Below are positions 27,054-37,100 of a stretch of 64,000 nucleotides of DNA, piece after piece. The notes below the pieces were generated by a model. It searched no databases. It saw only the letters and a list, made by a program, of their open reading frames with translations, and was not told where the DNA came from. Made by a program: the position numbers and the translations under genes. Position 1 is the stretch's first letter. Each line of letters begins with the position of its first letter. This DNA comes from Bacillota bacterium (GTDB lineage Bacteria; Bacillota; Clostridia; Lachnospirales; Lachnospiraceae): assembly GCA_023663285.1 (NCBI GenBank), contig JAMPHT010000007.1, positions 1 through 64,000 on the forward strand, in the 5' to 3' direction.

Positions 27054-27105
27054 ACTCTACCTCCGCACAAAACGTCCGCCAACATCGGCGCGGCGCTGCG
27101 CTTCT

Positions 27106-28563
<1,458 letters not shown>

Positions 28564-28606
28564 TCATCCTCCTGCACTTATGTTTTCTATTTTGTATGTA
28601 TAACTC

Positions 28607-28638
28607 ATAACCCCGGACACAGACAATGCCGGGGTTAT
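28607..28638. terminator. Perfect 10-bp stem-loop between DUF6106-like gene and guaB
   Basis: ATAACCCCGG and CCGGGGTTAT enclose a 12-base loop. It lies just after the DUF6106-like stop on the minus strand; the T-tract is weak, so it may be a terminator or a leader structure for guaB. Confidence 0.55.
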
Positions 28639-28649
28639 TTCCATCTTCT

Positions 28650-29150
28650 TCAATCGCTGAACACCTTTCTTGGCGCAGCGTTTTTCATGATTTTGACCAA
28701 TTCGGGACTGGGACTTAAGATCAGCCTCTCGCCGCCCTCATAATACATGGCGTATCGCAGATCCGGCTGCTCCTCATACCCGATGCTGTAATCCTTATCC
28801 TTGACCTGACGATTCTTGAAATTATCCAGATGATAGCTTCTGATGGGCGCAAATACCTCCATTCTCTCAAGCTGGTATACGGCGATCCGCTTTCTCTTCG
28901 TCTTGCCCATCACCTTGTCTATGGTCAGCTCCTTGTCCAGATACAGGTACTCATATTCCAGATCCGTATAGATCCCCACAAAATATGCGCCCACCCCCGC
29001 CACAACGGCCAGAATGAACAAAAGCATATTCAGGGTCAGAAACATCAGGATCACCATCATGACGGTCAGCAGATACAGCAGAATCTTAAAGAACTTTCCC
29101 AGCATGGAAGGCTTTGCCTTTACCAGGCATTCAACGTACGCTTCACTCAT
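28650..29150 (-). CDS. DUF6106-like membrane protein
   Basis: 166 residues with two adjacent hydrophobic segments (about 22-40 and 43-62) after a short N-terminal cytoplasmic part, then a charged C-terminal domain (DLEYEYLYLDKELTIDKVMGKTKRKRI). Overall it looks like a bitopic or hairpin-anchored membrane protein whose soluble domain resembles a PH-like fold. The family name is from recall of similar Lachnospiraceae proteins and should be checked. The gene has its own promoter (29188-29216) and a stem-loop just after its end. Confidence 0.7.
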   Translation of the reverse strand: MSEAYVECLVKAKPSMLGKFFKILLYLLTVMMVILMFLTLNMLLFILAVVAGVGAYFVGIYTDLEYEYLYLDKELTIDKVMGKTKRKRIAVYQLERMEVFAPIRSYHLDNFKNRQVKDKDYSIGYEEQPDLRYAMYYEGGERLILSPSPELVKIMKNAAPRKVFSD

Positions 29151-29187
29151 TTTTCTACCTTATCCTTTACAAAATGATATTATATTT

Positions 29188-29216
29188 ATGATAGCTCAAC
29201 TTTGTCCAAGTTGCAA
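29188..29216 (-). promoter_or_regulatory. Promoter for the DUF6106-like gene
   Basis: TTGCAA (29211-29216), 17 bases, TATCAT (29188-29193). Confidence 0.55.
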
Positions 29217-29278
29217 GCAAACTTTCCGAAACGTAAATCTTTTTATCATTTTTTTAGATTCTGATCAGACGGACTTCA

Positions 29279-29307
29279 TTGACAAGCCTTTACAGTCCTC
29301 GTATGAT
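29279..29307 (+). promoter_or_regulatory. Consensus promoter for the gene at 29363
   Basis: TTGACA (29279-29284), 17 bases, TATGAT (29302-29307), followed by GGGAGG and the start codon at 29363. Confidence 0.8.
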
Positions 29308-29362
29308 GAAATGAGAAGCTGATCCGGAAAACCGGGCAGACACTGTGGGAGGATAAAGCATC

Positions 29363-30109
29363 ATGCCTGTAATGGATGAATTTAAAGAAGAACGTGCCGC
29401 CATAAAAAACGGCACGCCCAAACAAAGAATTGCCTATTTTTTTGACTATTATAAATGGTACGTCATCTTCGGCGCGGCGGCCATCCTTTTCGCAGCCACC
29501 TTTATCTACCAGATGGCCACAAACAGGGATACCGCATTTTATGCCATGCTGCTCAATGCTTTCCCCCGCGACTATTCGACGGAAGGGGCAAACACCGCTG
29601 CCTTTGCTGCATACAGCGGCATAGACACTAAAGAGTACAGCATCATCTATGACACCTCCGTACAGTTCGGTTCAGAGGTCAGCACCGATTATTACGCTGC
29701 CCAGCAGATAATGGTCCACGTCAGCGCCGGAGAGGTGGATGTGATGGCAGGCGGCGCCGATCACCTTCTGCAGTATGCCTATATGGGCGATTTCTATGAC
29801 CTGCGGAACCTTCTCTCCCCGGAACAGCTGGATAAGTACCGGGATTCCTTCTATTACATAGACGGAGCCGTTGCGGAAGAGATCGAGGCCGCCAGAAAGG
29901 ACTATGACAGCGAATATGTGCCCGTCTACGGGGATCCCATGCACCCGGAGGATATGCAGGAGCCTGTTCCCGCAGGTCTTTTCCTGCCGGAGGACTGCCC
30001 CCTGCTGCAGGATTATCTCTTTCAGGGCGCTTCTCCCGTCGTCAGCGTTTTGATTAACACAAAGCATCCTGAAACGGCCTCTGCCTTTATAGATTTTCTG
30101 ATGCGGTAA
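29363..30109 (+). CDS. Single-pass membrane protein, extracellular domain
   Basis: 248 residues. A basic N-terminal tail (residues 1-28) precedes a membrane segment (about 31-49), and the rest is an acidic extracellular domain rich in Tyr, Asp and Ala (AQQIMVHVSAGEVDVMAGGADHLLQYAYMGDF). That stretch resembles the hinge region of extracellular solute-binding proteins, in which a membrane-anchored domain reads like a periplasmic binding fold. I do not recognise a named family. It is expressed from its own strong promoter and is convergent with the lipoprotein gene downstream. Confidence 0.75.
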   Translation: MPVMDEFKEERAAIKNGTPKQRIAYFFDYYKWYVIFGAAAILFAATFIYQMATNRDTAFYAMLLNAFPRDYSTEGANTAAFAAYSGIDTKEYSIIYDTSVQFGSEVSTDYYAAQQIMVHVSAGEVDVMAGGADHLLQYAYMGDFYDLRNLLSPEQLDKYRDSFYYIDGAVAEEIEAARKDYDSEYVPVYGDPMHPEDMQEPVPAGLFLPEDCPLLQDYLFQGASPVVSVLINTKHPETASAFIDFLMR

Positions 30110-30137
30110 CGGCCGATCATAACTTCCTTTGCCGGGT

Positions 30138-32297
30138 TCAGTTAAAATGATAGATATAATTTTCCCAGTTCGCCAGGCAAAAGCTTCCATCCTCCCTGCG
30201 GATGAACAGTCCCTCCTCCACAAGCTCATCGATCAGTTCAGCCGTCTCCTCGCCATAGGCATACCCCCACTGGTAGCTGCTCGCATATTGCGGCTCCTTC
30301 TTTCCCATCTGGGAGGTCACCAGCTGCATATAAATGTGCAGCTTTCTGTTTGCCCGAAAAGCAGCATTCCGGGGAACCTCCATACCCGTCCGCTCACAGA
30401 AATCAGTTATCATTTCATACTGTGCCCTTGCTTCCACCTGTCCCCAGGAGCCTACAACTGTATTATAGCTTTTGATCGGCTCCGCGATCTTGGCAAGCCG
30501 TTCTGCCAGTGTCTCCGCAGCTGCTCCCCCCTCATAAGCAGCCTCCAGCTCCGCAAACCCTATTCTAAACTCCGCAAAGCCTTTGATCTGCTGCAGGTGC
30601 GGCATCATCAGCCGCAGCACCTCATTCAGGCTGATAGGGAAAGGCATGGAATAACTTTCCAGTCCGCTGTCGATCATCTCCTGCAGAACAGGAATACATT
30701 TCTCGCATCTGAGCAAAATATCCTCTGCAGGATAATCACTGCTCTTTAAAATATAACTCTCGCTGCTCCAGATAAAGGTATCATGGAAACTGCCTGTTCT
30801 GGCATCCTGAATGATATCCAGCATTTCCGTAAACGCTTCCGCATATTCCTCCCCCACAACGGAGACCGAAAGGTTCCTGAGCAGAGTCTCGTCCGGAGTG
30901 TCCGGGTCGATCAGCAGCTGACCGGCACAATACAGGGAAAATGCATTCAACACATGATAAGAATCCATCTCGCTCCAATACTCAGGCTTCGCAATGGCAT
31001 CATAGTTCCTGGCCGTCTGATATACGGAACGTACAAAATCCAGATTAAAATTCATCTGGGCAAGCTGGTCGATCTCCATCTCGCAGGTACCCCATGACCA
31101 GGTGCCCAGGCGGCAGCCGAGATCCCTGATAGCTGTGCGAAAAAGCGTGTACCGGCCTTCCGGATCATCCCTGTACCCCTGCTCATACAAGGTAATATCA
31201 TTTCCAAGCTCACTTATCAAAACATTTTTATCAAAGTCATTCCTCCAGCAGTTGATACCAAAGTCAATGTCCGGGTTTACCGCCCGGAATTTGTCCCGCA
31301 GCATACCTGCAAAATAAGCTACCTCCTCTGCAGCCTGCAGATTCCCCGGCTCAGAATAATGTCCGATCACCCGGTCGCAGCAATCGGCCAGATCTGCATA
31401 TATATCATAATATTTTTCAAACACGGCCACTACTTCCGGACTGTTATAGGCATAATCGCCATCTATGCGATAGACCACGGTATCATCCGCCCAGCCATAT
31501 CCCGAAAACTCGGCTCCCCAGACCCAGAGGGTGAATTTCATGTCCAGAGAATGGGCAGCCTCCGCCATCATCCTGATCTTCTCATGTACTGCCTGCCAGC
31601 TTCCCAGGCCTGCCCAGGCAGAGCACATATCCGTCACCTGGATCCCCGTAAATCCGCAGTACTTCATCATTTTAACATACTCATACAGCTGATCCTCCGA
31701 AAAATACATGATATTATTTTTTACACTGACCGCATTATCCAGATAGATACCGCCGCTCCAGTTCACATTCCAGAGGGTGACGATCGCCTCCCGCTCTTCT
31801 ATCCAGGGCTCCGTCTCCACAATATCGGCGGGAATGTGGATCACCGAGCTTGTATTACTGATATGTGCCTCATCTGTCCCTGCCTTGATCCAGCCGAGAT
31901 AAGTATCAATAAATAAATAGACCGCCCTATACAGGGAATCCTTATTCACTGCGGAAATAGTCACCTCTCCGGCCCGGATCGTGATCTTTTTCTCCGCATC
32001 CAGCCTGCGGTCTATCTCAAGCGTAATGGTATGCTCTGCCTTTCCGGGCTTCGACGCCACCGACAGCCTGCCCCCCCCAGTTCGCTGAATATAGTCCTGC
32101 AGTTCTTCCCCTGCCTCACGCGCATCGGAGTTCTTTCCCACGATCACGTAATCACAAATAGTATTCTCCCCGATATAGACCGCTTCCTTCGCATTCTTTT
32201 CAACAGTGGTCCCTGCCTCGTCAAGCCTGCCGCAGCCGCCAAGCAGTATAAGCATTGCAAATGCCAAAAAGTACTGCAGGCTTCTCGTTTTCTTCAT
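30138..32297 (-). CDS. Lipoprotein with glycoside-hydrolase-like fold
   Basis: 719-residue secreted lipoprotein. The signal peptide ends in a lipobox LLGGC, giving a lipidated Cys at about residue 22. Residues 40-140 resemble the N-terminal domain of GH67/GH20-type enzymes (ENTICDYVIVGKNSDAREAGEELQDYI). A large middle region (about 170-500) looks like a TIM barrel with many Trp and Asp/Glu residues (TLWVWGAEFSGYGWADD). I cannot point to catalytic residues with confidence, and the substrate is unknown. It follows gatB by 38 bases on the same strand, which may be read-through rather than a functional link. Confidence 0.75.
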   Translation of the reverse strand: MKKTRSLQYFLAFAMLILLGGCGRLDEAGTTVEKNAKEAVYIGENTICDYVIVGKNSDAREAGEELQDYIQRTGGGRLSVASKPGKAEHTITLEIDRRLDAEKKITIRAGEVTISAVNKDSLYRAVYLFIDTYLGWIKAGTDEAHISNTSSVIHIPADIVETEPWIEEREAIVTLWNVNWSGGIYLDNAVSVKNNIMYFSEDQLYEYVKMMKYCGFTGIQVTDMCSAWAGLGSWQAVHEKIRMMAEAAHSLDMKFTLWVWGAEFSGYGWADDTVVYRIDGDYAYNSPEVVAVFEKYYDIYADLADCCDRVIGHYSEPGNLQAAEEVAYFAGMLRDKFRAVNPDIDFGINCWRNDFDKNVLISELGNDITLYEQGYRDDPEGRYTLFRTAIRDLGCRLGTWSWGTCEMEIDQLAQMNFNLDFVRSVYQTARNYDAIAKPEYWSEMDSYHVLNAFSLYCAGQLLIDPDTPDETLLRNLSVSVVGEEYAEAFTEMLDIIQDARTGSFHDTFIWSSESYILKSSDYPAEDILLRCEKCIPVLQEMIDSGLESYSMPFPISLNEVLRLMMPHLQQIKGFAEFRIGFAELEAAYEGGAAAETLAERLAKIAEPIKSYNTVVGSWGQVEARAQYEMITDFCERTGMEVPRNAAFRANRKLHIYMQLVTSQMGKKEPQYASSYQWGYAYGEETAELIDELVEEGLFIRREDGSFCLANWENYIYHFN

Positions 32298-32335
32298 AAA
32301 TTTTTCTCCTTATTCATCCCATATTTTGCTTGAAC

Positions 32336-33766
32336 CTACTGCAGCAGCTCCTTCAGCAGCTCGGTGACACCGGCGGGATCCGCCTTCCCCTTCATTACTT
32401 TCATGGTCTGACCAACCAGAAAGCCGATGGCTTTCTCTTTGCCGTTCCGGTAATCCTCCACAGACTTAGGGTTATCCGCAATGACCTCCTCCACAGTCCT
32501 GCGCAGGGCTCCCTGGTCGCTGACCATTTTCAGACCCTTTTCCTCCACATATCTTTCCGGATCCACATCCTCCTGAAACATGATCTCAAAAACTTCCTTT
32601 GCCACTGTGGAGTTAATCGTTCTTCCTTCCGTCAGGGCAATCAGCTTTGCCAGGTTTTCCGGTGAAAAGCGGATGTCCTCCGCGTCCATCTCCTTTTCCT
32701 TCAGCAGCCTCAAGGTCTCCACCATCAGCCAGTTGGACACCTTTTTGGGCTGTGCGCCCAGGGCTACGGTCTTTTCAAAAATATCCGCCATATGCTTGGA
32801 GCCTGTAATGATCTCTATATCATAGTCAGGAATATCAAATTCCTCTCTGTAGCGCTTCCTCTTTTCGTCGCACAGCTCCGGCTGCCTGCTTCTGATCTCC
32901 TCCAGAAATTCCTCGCTGATGCTCACCGGCACCAGGTCCGGGTCAGGAAAATATCGGTAGTCCTGGGCGTCCTCCTTGGAACGCATGGCATAGGAAGCAT
33001 CCTTTGCTTCATCCCACCGGCGGGTCTCCTGCACCACTTCTTCACCTGCCTCAAGCAGATCGATCTGACGGTTTCTTTCCCCTTCGATAGCCCTTGCAAT
33101 GGCATGAAAAGAGCTCAGATTCTTCATCTCGGTCCTGGTGCCGAATTTCTCTGCTCCCGCTTCCCTGACGGACAAATTCACATCCGCCCGCATGGAACCC
33201 TCCTGGAGCTTGCAGTCGCTTGCCCCCAGGTATTGGATGATCAGCCGCAGCTTCTCCAGATAGGCGATCACCTCATCCGCACTGCGCATATCGGGCTCTG
33301 AAACGATCTCGATCAAAGGAACGCCGGAACGATTATAATCCACCAGCGTGGCATCCTCCCACTCGTCATGGATCAGCTTCCCCGCATCCTCCTCCATATG
33401 GATCTCATGAATACCGATCCTTTTGCTGCCGGCTTGCGTTTGGATCTCCACATACCCGTTCCGGCAGATGGGCAGATAAAGCTGGGAGATCTGGTAATTC
33501 TGAGGATTATCCGGATAAAAATAATTCTTCCTGTCAAACTTGCAGTAACGGGTGATCTCACAGTTAGCGGCCAGCCCCACCGCCACCGCATACTCCAACA
33601 CCTTCCGGTTCAACACCGGAAGAGAACCGGGCATACCCGTACACACCGGACAGGTGTGGGAATTGGGCCTGCCTCCGAACGCGGTAGAGCAGCCGCAGAA
33701 TATCTTGGTCCTGGTGGCAAGCTCCACATGCACTTCCAGACCGATGACCGTCTCATATTGTTTCAT
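32336..33766 (-). CDS. gatB: Asp/Glu-tRNA amidotransferase subunit B
   Basis: Subunit of the GatCAB complex that recognises the mischarged tRNA and activates the acyl group. It has the family N-terminus YETVIGLEVHVELAT, the CxC-CxxC-type zinc cysteines (KIFCGCSTAF and TCPVC), and the C-terminal GatB/YqeY domain (LMVETLRLLKEKEMD to VTELLKELLQ). The 476-residue length is normal. The start at 33766 overlaps the gatA stop as ATGA and has GGAGGGG upstream. It is the third gene of gatCAB. Confidence 0.97.
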   Translation of the reverse strand: MKQYETVIGLEVHVELATRTKIFCGCSTAFGGRPNSHTCPVCTGMPGSLPVLNRKVLEYAVAVGLAANCEITRYCKFDRKNYFYPDNPQNYQISQLYLPICRNGYVEIQTQAGSKRIGIHEIHMEEDAGKLIHDEWEDATLVDYNRSGVPLIEIVSEPDMRSADEVIAYLEKLRLIIQYLGASDCKLQEGSMRADVNLSVREAGAEKFGTRTEMKNLSSFHAIARAIEGERNRQIDLLEAGEEVVQETRRWDEAKDASYAMRSKEDAQDYRYFPDPDLVPVSISEEFLEEIRSRQPELCDEKRKRYREEFDIPDYDIEIITGSKHMADIFEKTVALGAQPKKVSNWLMVETLRLLKEKEMDAEDIRFSPENLAKLIALTEGRTINSTVAKEVFEIMFQEDVDPERYVEEKGLKMVSDQGALRRTVEEVIADNPKSVEDYRNGKEKAIGFLVGQTMKVMKGKADPAGVTELLKELLQ

Positions 33767-35241
33767 AATGCCCCTCCATGCCGAAGCTCTCCTGCGCAGG
33801 CGCCGCATTGCTCGTAAGTATAGGCTATCTGAAGCAGCTTCTTCTCCTGATAGCAGTCCCCAATCAGCTGCAGCCCGATGGGCAGCCCCCTGCCGTCCCT
33901 TCCGCAGGGCACGCTGATTCCGGGCAGTCCTGCCAGATTCACCGATATCGTATAAATATCACTCAAGTACATCTTAAGAGGGTCTGAAAGGCTTGCATCC
34001 AGCCTGGGCGCCGTGGTGGGCGCCACCGGTCCCAAAATACAGTCATATTTTGCAAAGGCTCTGTCAAAGGCTTCCTTGATCATTGCCTTGACCTTGAGCG
34101 CCTTCAGATAATATGCGTCATAATAGCCGGAGCTTAACACAAAGGTGCCCAGCATGATCCGGCGCTTTACCTCCGCCCCAAAGCCCTGGGAGCGGGTCCT
34201 TCTGTACATTTTGTGCAGCCCTTCTTCCTCTCCGGCGCGAAAACCGTACTTTACGCCGTCGAAACGTTCCAGATTGGAGCTGGCCTCTGCGGCGGCAATG
34301 GTATAGTAAGTGGGAATGGCATATTCCACCAGGCCCAGATCAAATTCCTCCGTGACGGCGCCTTTTTTCTCAAGGGTCTCCGCCGCCTTTAAGACCGCCC
34401 TGCTGACCTCCGGGTCCAGTCCCTCCCTGAAATAATCCTTTGGAATACCGATACGCATCCCTTTCACATCCTCTGTCAGCGCCTTTGTAAAGTCTGTATC
34501 CATGCGCTTCATGGAGGTGGAATCCTTTTTGTCATAGGAGGCAATGATCTCCAGCACAGCGGCACAGTCCTCCACATTCCCGGTAAGCGGCCCAATCTGA
34601 TCCAGAGAAGAGCCGTAGGCGATCAGCCCGTATCGGGACACTGTTCCATAGGTAGGCTTCATCCCCACCACGCCGCAATAGGACGCAGGCTGGCGGATAG
34701 AGCCGCCCGTATCGGAGCCAAGGGCAAAAAAGCATTCCCTTGCGGCCACCGCCGCCGCGGAGCCGCCGGATGAGCCGCCCGGCACATACTCCGGATTCCG
34801 AGGGTTTTTGGTGGGGCCGTAAAAGGAGGTCTCCGTAGTGGAGCCCATGGCAAATTCATCCATATTCGTCTTGCCGATGACCACTACCCCTGCTCTTTCC
34901 AGATTCAATACCGCCTCTGCGGAAAACGCCGGCACAAAATCATCCAGTATCCTGGAAGCGCAGGTAGTCCTTAAGCCTCTGGTACACAAATTGTCCTTCA
35001 ATGCCGCAGGTACGCCGGCCAGCGGTCCTGTCAGCTCACCCGCCTCGATCCTTTTCTGAACCTCCGCCGCCTTTTTCAGGGCTCCCTCCCGATCCACTGT
35101 CACATAGCAGTTATATTCCTCATCCTGCTTCTCGATCTGTTCCAGCACAGCCTCCGCTGCTTCCACTGCAGTTACTTTTCCGGCTCTGATGGCGGCGCCC
35201 AGTCCCAGGGCGCTTAAGCTTAGCAGCTCTGTCTTTTCCAT
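33763..35241 (-). CDS. gatA: Asp/Glu-tRNA amidotransferase subunit A
   Basis: Amidase subunit that releases ammonia from glutamine for the GatB active site. It carries the amidase-signature triad: Lys in GVPAALKDNL, and two serines in GGSSGGSAAA and GSDTGGSIRQPAS. GMKPTYGTVSRYGL follows as expected. The start at 35241 is chosen for GGAG six bases upstream; an alternative at 35253 adds four residues. It overlaps gatB by four bases and follows gatC by 24 bases. Confidence 0.97.
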   Translation of the reverse strand: MEKTELLSLSALGLGAAIRAGKVTAVEAAEAVLEQIEKQDEEYNCYVTVDREGALKKAAEVQKRIEAGELTGPLAGVPAALKDNLCTRGLRTTCASRILDDFVPAFSAEAVLNLERAGVVVIGKTNMDEFAMGSTTETSFYGPTKNPRNPEYVPGGSSGGSAAAVAARECFFALGSDTGGSIRQPASYCGVVGMKPTYGTVSRYGLIAYGSSLDQIGPLTGNVEDCAAVLEIIASYDKKDSTSMKRMDTDFTKALTEDVKGMRIGIPKDYFREGLDPEVSRAVLKAAETLEKKGAVTEEFDLGLVEYAIPTYYTIAAAEASSNLERFDGVKYGFRAGEEEGLHKMYRRTRSQGFGAEVKRRIMLGTFVLSSGYYDAYYLKALKVKAMIKEAFDRAFAKYDCILGPVAPTTAPRLDASLSDPLKMYLSDIYTISVNLAGLPGISVPCGRDGRGLPIGLQLIGDCYQEKKLLQIAYTYEQCGACAGELRHGGAL

Positions 35242-35265
35242 ACCAGTCTCCATTCTGATGCTCTT

Positions 35266-35571
35266 TTAATCAATAGTCCTCGGCACCACAAACATATTTT
35301 CTTTCTCCTCAGGGGCATTCTCCAGCGTCTCTTCACTCCCGTCCCCATTGACGACCTCATCCTCTCTAAACACATTCTGAAGGGGAAACACATGGGACAT
35401 GGGTTCCACGCCTGTGGTATCCAATTCATTCAGCCTGTCGATATAGTCCAGCATCCTGTTCATATCCCCCATAGCCGCTTTCCTCTCCTCCTCCGTCAGG
35501 TCCAGCTTGGCAAGTGTGCTGACATATTCTATTGTCTCATCGGTGATATTGTTCGCCATCTCAGGCACCAT
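35266..35571 (-). CDS. gatC: Asp/Glu-tRNA amidotransferase subunit C
   Basis: Small subunit that stabilises GatA and links it to GatB. The N-terminal helix region ITDETIEYVSTLAKLDLTEEER and the GVEPMSHVFPLQNVFREDEV loop are characteristic, and the size (101 residues) fits. The start at 35571 has GGAG at five-base spacing; a second ATG at 35559 gives a version four residues shorter, which is closer to many homologues. It heads the gat genes and lies 30 bases after the SGNH protein gene. Confidence 0.95.
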   Translation of the reverse strand: MVPEMANNITDETIEYVSTLAKLDLTEEERKAAMGDMNRMLDYIDRLNELDTTGVEPMSHVFPLQNVFREDEVVNGDGSEETLENAPEEKENMFVVPRTID

Positions 35572-35601
35572 CCTTTCTCCGTCTTCAGTTAAAACACCAG
35601 A

Positions 35602-37089
35602 CTATTTGCATATATATCCGTCGGGCGCTGAAAAGCCTGCGGTGTGAACCACCTTCCCCAACAGATCGTCATAAAATATGATATTTATGCCGTCGGAGAC
35701 TTTGATACGATTCTGCGCGTCCACAAAGATCCTGTTGGCTCCTTCATTTCTAAATATGGCAATATCCGCCCCGTTGCGCTCCAAAAACCAGTCGCCTGTA
35801 TCCGCCGTGGTTTTCCACGTGACCTCACCGTTCTCAATGAGCCAGACGCCCCCGCCTTCCCAGAAATCCTCTCCGATTTCCATAGGCTCCAGCCGCTCTG
35901 CCAGATAATCCGTCTCCCTGAAATAATCTCCGTCGGTAGCTATGATAACGGTATAGTCCTCGGCATACGCCGCCAGATCCAGCATATACTGTATATCCGT
36001 GCTCTGCTGCAGCTTCAGATTACTGAACTCATGGGCTCTGGTTGCAGAGTCTCTCTCCCAGAGCTCATAGCGTTCATCTCCCTGATGATCTTCTATAGTA
36101 TAATTCTGTGTGATAAATCTTCCGAGGGCAGCCGTTACCTTCTCTCCTCCCTTATAATTCACATGGCCCCAGTCCAGGAAATCCTGTTCCGTATCAAACT
36201 TAAGCTCTTCCCGTAAGTCCACAAAGTTCAGAAAAGGGATCCCTTCCTCTTCCGCCAGTTCTTCCACATAGTTATACCGCATCTGATCCTGTTTCGTCAC
36301 GGAAAAGGGCGCAAGGAACAGGCAAAGACCGACCTCTTTCTCTCTTGTCAGTTCAATGATCCTCCGAAGCCATTCCTCCTCATCCATCTCCATGGTCTCG
36401 TCCCCCGTATAGATCTCTTCTCCGTCCCTTGACCAGGTGATGGGACTGGAACGCAGACCGTCGATCTGCGCACTGAAGCCGATATACAGCGTGTCAGGAC
36501 CCGTGAAATCCTGTTTCTGCAGCTCCTTATACCGGGTATGTATAATGGGCCACTTCGCCATGAAGCTGCTTCTGTCCTCCTCCGACACGATCCCTTCTTC
36601 TGTCTGTATGCTGCCGGAATCCGGGTCTATCATATCCTTTATCATCTGCAGATAGTCTGGGGATATATGGTATGGAAGCGTGTTCCGGTACAGATTTCCC
36701 TCCACGGCATAACCGTTATAGACCGCACCGAACATCTCCAGGCAGACCACCTTAGGTCTCTGGGTCTTTAGCGCTTCCTTCAGCCAGTAATAAGACGCCG
36801 CAAGATCCTGCCCCGAAATAGAAAGGCTGTAGCCTGCGATCCCGTAATCATCCCAAAGCTGAGAGTTGATGACAGAACAATAGCAATGACTGCTTCCCAG
36901 AAAAATGGCGTCGACCACATCATCCTCCAGCCCGTAAAAGGTCTCCACCGGAGTCATATAGCCTCCGGAGCCGTCCTTCCATGACAGCACCTGATACACG
37001 CGCCCCAGCACCAGCAGCAATATCAGACAAAACGCGATCACACTGATACCTCTTTTTATAAGACTTACGTTTCTCAACCCGTTCTTCAT
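35602..37089 (-). CDS. SGNH/DltD-like membrane-anchored acyl-transfer protein
   Basis: 495-residue protein with an N-terminal membrane anchor (about residues 14-30) and an extracellular SGNH domain. The nucleophile motif is FLGSSHCY (Ser66 or Ser67 region, residues 63-70) and the catalytic Asp/His pair is in DWGHVNYKG (about 303-311). It resembles the DltD/AlgX-like partner of MBOAT acyltransferases. It lies 11 bases downstream of an MBOAT gene. A C-terminal 120-residue domain beyond the SGNH fold is not recognised. The acceptor glycan is unknown. Confidence 0.8.
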   Translation of the reverse strand: MKNGLRNVSLIKRGISVIAFCLILLLVLGRVYQVLSWKDGSGGYMTPVETFYGLEDDVVDAIFLGSSHCYCSVINSQLWDDYGIAGYSLSISGQDLAASYYWLKEALKTQRPKVVCLEMFGAVYNGYAVEGNLYRNTLPYHISPDYLQMIKDMIDPDSGSIQTEEGIVSEEDRSSFMAKWPIIHTRYKELQKQDFTGPDTLYIGFSAQIDGLRSSPITWSRDGEEIYTGDETMEMDEEEWLRRIIELTREKEVGLCLFLAPFSVTKQDQMRYNYVEELAEEEGIPFLNFVDLREELKFDTEQDFLDWGHVNYKGGEKVTAALGRFITQNYTIEDHQGDERYELWERDSATRAHEFSNLKLQQSTDIQYMLDLAAYAEDYTVIIATDGDYFRETDYLAERLEPMEIGEDFWEGGGVWLIENGEVTWKTTADTGDWFLERNGADIAIFRNEGANRIFVDAQNRIKVSDGINIIFYDDLLGKVVHTAGFSAPDGYICK

Positions 37090-37100
37090 GTGTATGTCCT

